This document shows, in pieces, positions 18,698-27,092 of a DNA stretch of 64,000 nucleotides. The notes below the pieces were generated by a model. It was not told the DNA's origin and made no database searches. It saw nothing but the letters and a program-made list of their open reading frames with translations. The stretch covers positions 124,001 to 188,000 of the forward strand of contig NZ_DASQNA010000030.1 of NCBI RefSeq assembly GCF_035645195.1, in the 5' to 3' direction. The position numbers and the translations under genes are program-made. Source of the stretch: Paenibacillus sp. (GTDB lineage: Bacteria > Bacillota > Bacilli > Paenibacillales > YIM-B00363). Every line of letters begins with the position of its first letter. Position 1 is the first letter of the stretch.

Positions 18698-19581
18698 GCA
18701 TCGCGGTGAATGAACCTAAATCCGTCGCGGCGCAGCCGAAGCCCCAAGGGCTGACGCTGGTCCGCAAGGTGATCGTGACGGCGGTGCTCCTCCTCGCCTC
18801 CACGATCGTGTTCTGGGTGCCGTTCTATTTCGTTATCGTGAACTCGTTCAAGTCGAGCACGGCGGCGGCGGACATGAACATGGCTTGGCCGGAGACATTC
18901 CATATCGTCGAAAATTATTCCGCCGTGCTCGCGGCCGCCGATTACATGCTCGTCCGGGCGTTCTACAACAGCACGCTGCTGACGCTGTTTTCGCTGGCCG
19001 GCCTCGTCCTGCTCAGCTCGCTGGCCGGGTTCGTGCTGCAGCGGCGCGAACGGAGCAGGGAAGCGTCGGCGCTCAACTTTCTGATCTTGACGGGCTTGAT
19101 GATCCCGCCGGCGATCGTGCCGACGATCTGGGTGCTCAATTCCATCGGCTTGTTCAAGACGCTGCTGGGCCTGACGCTGGTGGAGATCGCCCTCCATTTC
19201 CCGTTCTGCGTCATTTTGTACAAAGCGTTCACGGCGACCATTCCGAAGGATTTGGACGAGAGCGCGTTCATCGACGGCTGCGGCGGCCTCAAGCTGTTCA
19301 CGCACATTATTTTCCCGCTGCTGAAGCCGGTGTCGTCGACAATCATCATTATTCAATCGGTCGCCATTTTTAACGATTTCGTCAACCCGCTGTATTTCCT
19401 GCCGGGGGCGGAGAACGCGACCGTCCAGCTGACGCTGTACAATTTCATGAGCATGTATTTGACGAACTGGAATTTGCTGTTCGCGGACGTCGTGCTCATC
19501 TCCATCCCGCCGCTGATCTTGTTCCTGTTCTTCAACAAGCGCATCGTGGCGGGCATGACCGCGGGAGCGGTGAAGGGGTGA
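18694..19581 (+). CDS. CUT1 ABC permease (MalG/UgpE type)
   Basis: 295 residues, six predicted helices. The EAA loop is present (LDESAFIDGCGGLKLFTHIIFPLLKP) as is the family C-terminus (AGMTAGAVKG). The start overlaps the preceding permease stop (ATGA). It forms the heterodimeric channel of the importer. A strong hairpin 44 bases after the stop closes the operon. Confidence 0.93.
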   Translation: MSIAVNEPKSVAAQPKPQGLTLVRKVIVTAVLLLASTIVFWVPFYFVIVNSFKSSTAAADMNMAWPETFHIVENYSAVLAAADYMLVRAFYNSTLLTLFSLAGLVLLSSLAGFVLQRRERSREASALNFLILTGLMIPPAIVPTIWVLNSIGLFKTLLGLTLVEIALHFPFCVILYKAFTATIPKDLDESAFIDGCGGLKLFTHIIFPLLKPVSSTIIIIQSVAIFNDFVNPLYFLPGAENATVQLTLYNFMSMYLTNWNLLFADVVLISIPPLILFLFFNKRIVAGMTAGAVKG

Positions 19582-19624
19582 TCAGGCCCGGACTCGTTGG
19601 GCTATCGGTTTACTATATAAAAGG

Positions 19625-19652
19625 AGCTCCCGAACCCACGGGTTCGGGAGCT
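19625..19652. terminator. Terminator between convergent operons
   Basis: AGCTCCCGAACC (19625-19636) pairs with GGTTCGGGAGCT (19641-19652) around a 4-base loop. Only a modest T-rich stretch follows on the plus strand. It lies between convergent genes ending at 19581 and 19662 and could serve both. Confidence 0.8.
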
Positions 19653-19661
19653 TCTGCTCTG

Positions 19662-20768
19662 TCACAAAAATCGGTCCGCAAAATCCATGAACTGCTGCCA
19701 ATCGTACAGCGTTAATGTATGTCTGCCGGTTCGAAGATGGTAGCCCATTTTATCGCCGTGCACGGGGCGATCGGCAGGAGGTAAGGAATTCGTGCCAAGC
19801 CCTCCCGACCCGTAAAGACGGTAGACGCTCTCGGAGAGGACCAAAGACGCGAATTCGCCTTCGGGGTCCGCCCAACTGTCTTCGGTTGCGCTCGCCACGT
19901 AAAGCGGTCGTGGAGCGATTAACGAAAGCAACATATGCTGGTCGAACGGCAACTCATCCTCTTTCCCGTTGTATTTTTTATAGTTAGCGTTAAACCAATG
20001 GGGAAACGCGTTATTGATATCGACGAGGCGCTCCCCCGTATTGCCCCTGGACATCGCGGCCCCGGTACAGCCTGAATTGTTGCTCACGACCATGGCGAAG
20101 CGCCGGTCCGTTGCACCTGCCCACAACGCGGTTTTCCCGCCCCTGGAGTGACCTATGATTGCCGTTTTGCTTGCGTCGATGTCCGGATCGGTTTCTAAGT
20201 AATCGAGTACGCGGCTTGCACCCCAGGCCCAAGCGGCTATACTTCCCCAAGCGTTTGCGGGTCGTGGCGTACCAGGCGGGTCGAAAACACCGTGAATGCC
20301 GTTTGCGAAACCGTCATCCTCATCAGGATCGATGTCCGCCACGCGAAACACGGCTGCGGCATATCCGCGGGATACGATTTCCTCGACCGGCCAATATTCG
20401 GTTCTGGTCGCTCGCTCGGGGTCCGCATGGGAGATGTTTCCTGTATTGATTAACAAGAACACCGGGACAGGCTTCGGGGAACGGGCGGGGACGAAGATTG
20501 CCGCAGGGAAGGATGCCGTCCCACCCGGGCCTTCAAAAGCAATTTCCACGCTTTTGCGAACGGCGGCACCTTCCATCCAGCCCGCCGTCGAAACCGCATG
20601 GAAGCAGAGCGATTCCGGACGCCCCACCGGGTTGATCCCGAAAACATGTTCCTCAAATAAAGAAAGGATTTCAGCCCGCCGCTCGTTTTCCCACATCGTT
20701 ACGGAATCGATGATACTGTTGTCCGCGTTTCGCAATGGATCGGGCAAATTACCGTATATACGTTTCAT
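19662..20768 (-). CDS. CE15-type glucuronoyl esterase, no signal peptide
   Basis: 368 residues, alpha/beta hydrolase. The nucleophile elbow is GHSRGGKTALWAG, followed by SNNSGCTGAAMSRG, the acid segment EDSWADPEGEF, and the catalytic His in GRHTLTLYDWQQFMDFADRF. These are the conserved blocks of bacterial CE15 enzymes, which cleave esters of 4-O-methylglucuronate in lignin-carbohydrate linkages. No signal peptide is visible, so it is probably cytoplasmic and acts on imported esterified oligomers. It is transcribed in the same direction as a YesM/YesN-CUT1 locus. Acetyl-xylan esterase is the main alternative. Confidence 0.82.
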   Translation of the reverse strand: MKRIYGNLPDPLRNADNSIIDSVTMWENERRAEILSLFEEHVFGINPVGRPESLCFHAVSTAGWMEGAAVRKSVEIAFEGPGGTASFPAAIFVPARSPKPVPVFLLINTGNISHADPERATRTEYWPVEEIVSRGYAAAVFRVADIDPDEDDGFANGIHGVFDPPGTPRPANAWGSIAAWAWGASRVLDYLETDPDIDASKTAIIGHSRGGKTALWAGATDRRFAMVVSNNSGCTGAAMSRGNTGERLVDINNAFPHWFNANYKKYNGKEDELPFDQHMLLSLIAPRPLYVASATEDSWADPEGEFASLVLSESVYRLYGSGGLGTNSLPPADRPVHGDKMGYHLRTGRHTLTLYDWQQFMDFADRFL

Positions 20769-20787
20769 GCTTCAGCCTCCTGAATCA

Positions 20788-21957
20788 TCACGAGGACGTG
20801 CCCGTAATGGTATGTTTGAACTTCTTGGGCGAGTATCCGGTATATGTTTTAAAAACTTTGCTAAAGTATTGGGGGTAGCGCCCAAATCCGGTTTGGACGG
20901 CGATCTCGTACACCTTGCTCATAGGATCGTTGGACATCAGCTCTTTCGCTTTCTCGATCCGCTTACGAAGCAGATAGTGAGAGAAGGTTTCCCCCGTTTC
21001 CTTCTTAAACAATTTACTCAGGTAATCCTCGTTGAGAAATAATATTTCTTTGGCGATCCAGTTGAGAGATAACGCTTCATTGTCAATGTTTTCGTTGATG
21101 TATGCAATCGTCGCGTTAACGATGTCGCTGTACTTGGCGCCATCTTCCTTGCAGTTTTGTATCGCATCGTATAACTCGGAGATTTGTTCGAGCTGCCCTT
21201 GATCGCTGATGATGTAACGGGATTGAATTTTGTAGTATTTATTGAACGTTTCCTTGATCGTCTCTGCCTTCGCCGCGATGTTCGAACGGTTGGAATCCCG
21301 TACGAGCAGGAGGAAACTGTTTCCGAACGAGGTGGAAGAAAGCATGTCGCGCTCTCCGAGAATTTCCTTGGACACATTGGATATCGCAAAGATGGTTGTA
21401 TAATCGACGAAACTCGGGAAACGGAAGAGGATGAGGCGGACATGATCGTTCCCGAGATGAAACAGTTGTCGGTGTTGGAGCCAATCTTCCTTGAAAAATA
21501 CGCGCCTCATTACGCATTCTTGCAGGAATTTTTCTTTTGTTTTCTCCAAGGCGTGTTTGTAAAAATTTGCTTCCTGACGTTCCTGCTGAAGCTCTTGTAT
21601 TAACACCTGTAGAACCGATGAAATGTCGTCTTCGTCGCAGGGCTTAAGCAGGTAGTTTTTCACGCCGTATTGCATGGCTGTACTCGCAAATTCGAATTCG
21701 TTGTACCCGGATAAAACGACGAATTTTGCGTTTACGTTCTCTTGCCGTAGTCTGCGAATCAAGTCCAATCCGCTCATCCCGGGCATTTTGATATCCGTGA
21801 AGACGATATCGGGCCGGAGCGACTTAATTTGAGCATATGCGCTTTCCCCGTCCTGAGCGGCGCCAAGCAAATGTAAACCCATCGCTTCCCATTCAATGAT
21901 GTTCGAAATGCCGTCCCTGATAATCCGTTCGTCATCTACGAGAAACACTTTAAACAT
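20788..21957 (-). CDS. YesN-type AraC response regulator
   Basis: 389 residues. Receiver domain with phospho-acceptor Asp55 in DIVFTDIKMPGMSG and Lys in YLLKPCDEDD; a middle linker; a C-terminal AraC domain (about 285-389) ending in the conserved FGRYPQYFSKVFKTYTGYSPKKF. It is shorter than the YesN copy at 14713. Its start lies within the last codons of the kinase gene (8-base overlap). It probably activates the CUT1 genes upstream and the esterase downstream. Confidence 0.94.
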   Translation of the reverse strand: MFKVFLVDDERIIRDGISNIIEWEAMGLHLLGAAQDGESAYAQIKSLRPDIVFTDIKMPGMSGLDLIRRLRQENVNAKFVVLSGYNEFEFASTAMQYGVKNYLLKPCDEDDISSVLQVLIQELQQERQEANFYKHALEKTKEKFLQECVMRRVFFKEDWLQHRQLFHLGNDHVRLILFRFPSFVDYTTIFAISNVSKEILGERDMLSSTSFGNSFLLLVRDSNRSNIAAKAETIKETFNKYYKIQSRYIISDQGQLEQISELYDAIQNCKEDGAKYSDIVNATIAYINENIDNEALSLNWIAKEILFLNEDYLSKLFKKETGETFSHYLLRKRIEKAKELMSNDPMSKVYEIAVQTGFGRYPQYFSKVFKTYTGYSPKKFKHTITGTSS

Positions 21958-23680
21958 TTCGCATCTCTCCGTTATATTTGTAAGGAATATGAATGTTCAC
22001 AGTGGTTCCTTTCCCTGGGGAGCTGTCGATCCGAATGCCGTAATCGCTTCCAAACATGAATACGAGCCGATCATGGATATTTTTTAGTCCGATTCCCGAA
22101 CCTTTCGCCACGGCAGTGCCCGATTCCGAACGAGCCAAATAATCGGGGTCCATTCCCGGTCCGTTATCGCGCACGGATACGATTAATCGCTTTCCCTGAA
22201 GCTCGGCAGATACGGAAATTTCGCAGACGCCTTCGTATTGTTCAAGAACATAGCGAATGCTGTTTTCGGCTATGGGCTGCAGCGTGAGCTGCGGGATCTG
22301 CAATTGACGGAATGTCTCCGGAATGTCGATCGCGCACTCTAGGCGATCCGCGAAACGAATTTTTTGAATCAAAATGTAATGCTCGAGCGTTGCAATTTCT
22401 TCCTGGAGCGTTGCGAATGCCTTTTTATCGATGGAACTCCGTAGAAGCTGCCCGAGTGCTTTCACCATGCGGGAGATATCCTTCTGTCCGTTCGTTTTGG
22501 CCATCCAATTGATGGACTCCAAAGTGTTATATAGAAAGTGCGGGTTAATGGTCGCTTTTAACGCTTGATACTCGGTTTCCTTGAGAAGCATTTGTTTGAC
22601 GTAATTTTCTTTGATCAAGGAATCGATTTTATTCATCATTTGGTCGAAGTTGCGGTTAATCAAACCTAATTCGTCCATCTGCTTCGGCAAATCCGGGGGC
22701 TTGCTTTCGAAATTGCCCAAGCTCGCTTTGCCGATTTTTGCGTTCAACTGCTCGATCGGTTGGGTAATGCTCTTGGAGAAACGGAGCCCTACATAAACGA
22801 TGATGAAAAAAATTACGATATGAAAGACGATAAGCACTTGTTTGGTGACGGTGATCATCTGGAAGATGCGTTCGTAAGGCACGAGGTTGACGAACGTCCA
22901 CCCTGTATATGGGAAGGTAGAATGTGTCACCAAATACTTACGATGGTCGATATCGGTAATTCGGTATCCTTGCGTCTTAGGTATAGGGGCCAGGCTCTCC
23001 AAGGATAAGGTCAAATCTACCGGATACACGACTCTCCCCTCGGAAAGTATCACCAATTGGGAACCGTAATTGGTCCACGTTTTGTCCGCGGGTTGGACAA
23101 GGCGGTCCGGCTCAACCAAAATAACGAGCACACCCAATGTCCCGAGATCCAAGCCGGCGATCTTTCTAATTTCGCGCACCATGTAGAAGGAGTGTCTCCT
23201 TAGATCTTCTCCCCAAGCACTGGCCCCTTTATGGCTGCGCGCTAAATCGCGTATGTCGGCCAGGGTGGACGGATCGAGTTTCTTAGGATTGTGTCCGACG
23301 GTGTACTGGCGCGCATTGTTATCCAAAATGACGATGGACGAAACTTGGTGAATCGGATGAACGAACAATCTTTCTTCCAGCCGTTTAACCGCTATAGATG
23401 ATTCGTAAGACAGCGGCATGTTGTTAAGGATGTCGAGCTGCTCTTGAATGTCGATGTCGGTCGCGATGGAATACGCCAAATTGTCAATCGTCTTTAATTT
23501 CTCTTGGACGGCGTGCGAGTACAGGTTGAATTTATCGGAAGATTCCCTATAGATTTGCTCACTGAACATTTGCAGCGCGAAGTGCAGCGCAAGCCAGCCG
23601 AGCAGGCTGATGGCAGCCGCCTCGATGAGAAGAATAATGAGCAAGCGATGCCTGATTTTTAATTTCTTCAACTGTCTCAC
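21950..23680 (-). CDS. YesM-type sensor histidine kinase
   Basis: 576 residues. TM1 about 15-35, an extracellular dCache-like sensor of about 250 residues, TM2 about 285-305, HAMP, phospho-acceptor His381 in INPHFLYNTLESINWM, and HATPase_c with NSIRYV and RDNGPGMDP and GIGLKNIHDR. It is paired with the overlapping YesN regulator. It lies 47 bases after the permease gene and probably belongs to the same transcription unit. Confidence 0.94.
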   Translation of the reverse strand: MRQLKKLKIRHRLLIILLIEAAAISLLGWLALHFALQMFSEQIYRESSDKFNLYSHAVQEKLKTIDNLAYSIATDIDIQEQLDILNNMPLSYESSIAVKRLEERLFVHPIHQVSSIVILDNNARQYTVGHNPKKLDPSTLADIRDLARSHKGASAWGEDLRRHSFYMVREIRKIAGLDLGTLGVLVILVEPDRLVQPADKTWTNYGSQLVILSEGRVVYPVDLTLSLESLAPIPKTQGYRITDIDHRKYLVTHSTFPYTGWTFVNLVPYERIFQMITVTKQVLIVFHIVIFFIIVYVGLRFSKSITQPIEQLNAKIGKASLGNFESKPPDLPKQMDELGLINRNFDQMMNKIDSLIKENYVKQMLLKETEYQALKATINPHFLYNTLESINWMAKTNGQKDISRMVKALGQLLRSSIDKKAFATLQEEIATLEHYILIQKIRFADRLECAIDIPETFRQLQIPQLTLQPIAENSIRYVLEQYEGVCEISVSAELQGKRLIVSVRDNGPGMDPDYLARSESGTAVAKGSGIGLKNIHDRLVFMFGSDYGIRIDSSPGKGTTVNIHIPYKYNGEMRNV

Positions 23681-23727
23681 CCTAGGGGAATCATATCAAA
23701 TCACCAGTACTAGTGGATAGGAAAAGA

Positions 23728-24573
23728 TTATCCTTTAAGCCCTGTTGTAGCGACACCGTCAATAATGAAGCGTTGGAACACCAAAAAAATAACGAATACC
23801 GGAACAAGCGACAAGATGGACATCGCGAACATTGCTCCCCAATCCGAGGATGCCTGCGGATCGGAGAAAAATTTCAGGGCTAACGAAGCTGTGTAATATT
23901 GCGTTTTGTTCATGTAAAGCAAGGGGGTGAAGAAATCGTCCCACGTCCAATAAAATTTAAAGATGGACGCCGTAACGATGGCCGGGACGATCAAGGGCAG
24001 CACGATGCGTACGAACACACCCAGCTTTCCGCACCCGTCGATAATCGCGGATTCATCCAGTTCCTTCGGCAGACCACGAATGAATTGCATCAGCATAAAT
24101 GTGAGAAACGCGCCGCCGAAGAAGGAGGGTAATATTAAGGGAATAAATGTGTTGACCCATCCCATTTTAGAGAAAAACACATACTGGGGAATCGTTAGCA
24201 CCTGCTCCGGCAACATCATCGAAACCATCATGCAGGCGAACCAAAAGCGAGAGGCGGCGAAAGGTACGCGTGCGAATCCATAAGCGACCGTCGAGCAGGA
24301 AACGATGGTGCCGAACGTAGCGGTAACGGTGACGATGGCCGAATTCATAAAGAACGTGGAAAATGTATAGCCTCCGAAACCTTGCCAGCCGTTTACGTAA
24401 TTTTCGAACTTAAATTCCCGCGGAATCAATTGCAGAGCATTGACGTAGATGTCCGAATTGTCCTTCAAGGAACTTGAAAAGAGCCATAATACCGGATAAA
24501 TCATGAAGATGGCAAAAATAAAAACGAAGATATGGTAAACGACGCTTGGAATGATACCTTTCCTAATCGCCAC
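23728..24573 (-). CDS. CUT1 ABC permease (MalG type)
   Basis: 281 residues, six predicted helices, EAA loop ELDESAIIDGCGKLGVFVRI, C-terminal DGVATTGLKG. It follows the MalF-type partner with a 3-base gap. Together they transport the substrate bound by the lipoprotein encoded at 25561-26907. Confidence 0.93.
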   Translation of the reverse strand: MAIRKGIIPSVVYHIFVFIFAIFMIYPVLWLFSSSLKDNSDIYVNALQLIPREFKFENYVNGWQGFGGYTFSTFFMNSAIVTVTATFGTIVSCSTVAYGFARVPFAASRFWFACMMVSMMLPEQVLTIPQYVFFSKMGWVNTFIPLILPSFFGGAFLTFMLMQFIRGLPKELDESAIIDGCGKLGVFVRIVLPLIVPAIVTASIFKFYWTWDDFFTPLLYMNKTQYYTASLALKFFSDPQASSDWGAMFAMSILSLVPVFVIFLVFQRFIIDGVATTGLKG

Positions 24574-24576
24574 GGG

Positions 24577-25476
24577 TTAATCTCCCTTCGTTTCGTAATA
24601 CACCCAGCGGGACGAACTGACGAATACAATGGCCGTAAAGAATGCTATGATCAGCAGGAGCACCCAAGCCATTGCTGAACCGTACCCCATTTCAAACAGC
24701 GTAAAGGATTTCTCGTATAGATAAAGGGAATAAAACAAGGTCTTGTCGAACGGTCCGCCGTTCGTAATGATCAAGCCTTCGGTAAACACTTTGAATCCGC
24801 CAATGATCGACATGACCAGGTTGAAGAAAATGACGGGCGTCAACAGCGGGACCGTAATTTTCGCAAACCGCTGCACGGCGCCGGCACCGTCGATATATGC
24901 AGCTTCGTACAACCCGGCGGGAATTTGTTTTAGTCCGGCAAGAAAAATTAACATAGACGAACCGAACTGCCAAACGCCTAATAAAACGAGCGTCCACATC
25001 GCGGTGTCGGGATCGACGATCCAAGAACGCTCCGATTCGATTCCAAGCATGTTCAGGAACGCGTTCACCGCTCCGTTGAGGCCGAATAGCTGCCGCCACA
25101 TGATCGCGACCGCAACGCTGCCCCCAATAATCGTGGGCAAATAATAGACCGTACGATACAGGCTGACGATTTTGAATCTCGTATTGAGCAGCATAGCGAC
25201 GGAAAGCGCAAAAGCGAGCTTAAGCGGAACGGCTAAGGCTACGTATTGAAAGGTAGCCTTTAGCGAATTCAAGTAACGAGGATCCTCGGAAAACATCTTG
25301 CGGAAATTGTCAAACCCGATCCATTCTGGAGAACTTAAAATATCGTAATTCGTAAAAGCCAAGTACAATGACGTAAAGAGCGGGATAATCGTGAGTCCGA
25401 AAAAACCGATTAACCAAGGGGATATCAGCAAATATCCGGCGACATTGTTCGATGCAGCGGAAAGCCCGGTCTTCAT
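24577..25476 (-). CDS. CUT1 ABC permease (MalF type)
   Basis: 299 residues from the ATG at 25476, behind GAGGTG with an 11-base gap; a longer frame upstream would begin inside the hairpin at 25518-25541 and is rejected. Six helices starting GYLLISPWLIGFFGL; EAA loop LYEAAYIDGAGAVQRFAKITVPLL. It is the first permease after the binding protein, separated from it by a strong hairpin. Confidence 0.92.
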   Translation of the reverse strand: MKTGLSAASNNVAGYLLISPWLIGFFGLTIIPLFTSLYLAFTNYDILSSPEWIGFDNFRKMFSEDPRYLNSLKATFQYVALAVPLKLAFALSVAMLLNTRFKIVSLYRTVYYLPTIIGGSVAVAIMWRQLFGLNGAVNAFLNMLGIESERSWIVDPDTAMWTLVLLGVWQFGSSMLIFLAGLKQIPAGLYEAAYIDGAGAVQRFAKITVPLLTPVIFFNLVMSIIGGFKVFTEGLIITNGGPFDKTLFYSLYLYEKSFTLFEMGYGSAMAWVLLLIIAFFTAIVFVSSSRWVYYETKGD

Positions 25477-25517
25477 AGGACGACGGACACCTCGTTTCGG
25501 GAGACTTGAGTCAGAAG

Positions 25518-25541
25518 GGGGAAGCGGTACTCCGCTTCCCC
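25518..25541 (-). other. Intercistronic hairpin after binding-protein gene
   Basis: GGGGAAGCGG (25518-25527) and CCGCTTCCCC (25532-25541) form a perfect 10-base stem with a 4-base loop. It lies between the binding protein stop and the MalF-type start, without a T tract. Differential expression of an abundant binding protein over the permeases is the likely role. Confidence 0.78.
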
Positions 25542-25560
25542 GATGCATGCAATGAAAACG

Positions 25561-26907
25561 TTAGTTGCCAAGAATCGAATTAGCTTGTTCTCTGAATTTA
25601 ACGGCCGCTTCTTCGGGCGTAATTCGACCGAAGAACATCTCGCTCTCAAGATTGGACAGCACCTTGTTTACTTCGCCGGATTTTTCCGGTTCCGGCGGGA
25701 AGATCGGATCGGCGTACTTCGCTACGCTTTCCAGATAAGCCGCAACTTTCTTTTGCGCGTCGTTGAAGTTAGGCTGCAGCGCTTCCAGAACCGCCGGCAC
25801 ATACGGGAAGCCGGAGCTGCCGTTGATGATCTTATTCGCATCAATATCGTTCATGATGAAGTTAATGAACAATGCGGCTTCTTCAGGGTGTTTAGAAGAA
25901 GCAGAGATCGAGTAGAACGTGGATGCTTTCAAATACATACCTTTGGCGTCGCCCGGGATCATCGCGATTTCAAGAGGCTTCTTCATGAAATTTTGCAATC
26001 CTTCCAGGTTGTTGCTCCAATACCCGCGGCTTCCCATAACGGTCTCGAACTTGGCGAAAGGCGTGTCTTCGGAACCTTTCGATTCTAGTTCCGACTCGAT
26101 TGGGGAAATGATCCCCGCTTCCTGCAGTCGGATTTGTCTTCCATAGAAATCGGCGAACAGCTTATCGTCATCGTAACCGAGCGATTTGCCGTCTTTGCTG
26201 AAAAGGGAAGCACCGAATTGACGCAAGTATACTCTAAATTGGTTGGCGTCCATATGCATGTCCCCGTAGACGCCGAGCTTCTCCTTCAATGCGGTTACGG
26301 TTTGCTCGTACTCCTCCCAAGTCCAATTGTCTTTCGGCTTCGGTACGCCAGCTTTGTCGAATTGTTCGGGGTCGTACAGAAGAACGTTCGCATTGCTGCC
26401 GGAACTGATGCCGTACAATTTGCCATTCACATAGCCGCTTTCGATGTATTTCTTGTCGACTGTGGAAAGGTCGATTTTGTTTTGGCTTACGAGTTCGTCC
26501 AAGCTAAGGAGCACATTCTTCTGCGAATAACGCTCCAGATACGAATAGTCTTGTCTAACGACGTCGGGTAAGCTGTTGCTTGCCGCTTGTACGCTTAACT
26601 TGTCCCAGTAGTTCCCCCAAGGGGCGTATTCATACTCAACGTTGATATGAGGGTACTTTTCTTCAAACAGTTCGATGACTTTATTCACAATGTCTACGCT
26701 CGCTTGCGACCCTGCCCAGAAGGTGTAATTGATCGTGACAGGTTCCGGCGCTGTTGCTGCGGCTTCCGTTTTCTCAGCGGCCGGGGCGGCCGCGGGAGGC
26801 GCGCTCCCGGTTTCTTGATCCTTGGTTGCGGTGGACGCACTGCATCCAAGCAGCGCCGTAGAAAACGCCATGACGATCGCCAAGCCTTGAAGAACACGTA
26901 CTTTCAT
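25561..26907 (-). CDS. CUT1 ABC sugar-binding lipoprotein
   Basis: 448 residues. Lipobox TALLGC with Cys about residue 22, then an Ala/Pro/Glu-rich linker and a family 1 solute-binding domain (INYTFWAGSQASVDIVNKVIELFEEKYP). First gene of a minus-strand unit that continues with two permeases, YesM, YesN and the esterase. The ligand is unknown; the flanking CE15 and GH38 genes suggest a plant hetero-oligosaccharide. Confidence 0.93.
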   Translation of the reverse strand: MKVRVLQGLAIVMAFSTALLGCSASTATKDQETGSAPPAAAPAAEKTEAAATAPEPVTINYTFWAGSQASVDIVNKVIELFEEKYPHINVEYEYAPWGNYWDKLSVQAASNSLPDVVRQDYSYLERYSQKNVLLSLDELVSQNKIDLSTVDKKYIESGYVNGKLYGISSGSNANVLLYDPEQFDKAGVPKPKDNWTWEEYEQTVTALKEKLGVYGDMHMDANQFRVYLRQFGASLFSKDGKSLGYDDDKLFADFYGRQIRLQEAGIISPIESELESKGSEDTPFAKFETVMGSRGYWSNNLEGLQNFMKKPLEIAMIPGDAKGMYLKASTFYSISASSKHPEEAALFINFIMNDIDANKIINGSSGFPYVPAVLEALQPNFNDAQKKVAAYLESVAKYADPIFPPEPEKSGEVNKVLSNLESEMFFGRITPEEAAVKFREQANSILGN

Positions 26908-26956
26908 CGTTGCACTCCCTTTTTCATTTTTTTTCGTTGCTCCTTTATTTTAGGGT

Positions 26957-27065
26957 GAAGCGCTTTCGAAAAAAATAAAGAATGACGGTTGCATTGTATA
27001 CTATCCCGGTGTTCTGCTCCAATCTCATTCTCACGGTATTAGAGGCTTGATACTATTATGTTGGG
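26957..27065. promoter_or_regulatory. Divergent promoter region, cre-like core
   Basis: The 185 bases between the binding protein (minus) and the mannosidase (plus) hold, on the minus strand, a -35-like TTGGAG and a -10-like TATACA/TACAAT near 26995-27025. A GAAGCGCTTTC core (26957-26967) downstream of that promoter resembles half of a CcpA cre site but misses several consensus positions, so catabolite control is only a possibility. Confidence 0.35.
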
Positions 27066-27092
27066 TTTGCAGAGAACGAAGGAGGGCGGAAT

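Noticed and set aside
26957-26967. CcpA cre site before the second importer
   Set aside because: The GAAGCGCTTTC core is palindromic but at least three cre consensus positions fail, so it is listed only as a weak hint in the divergent region.
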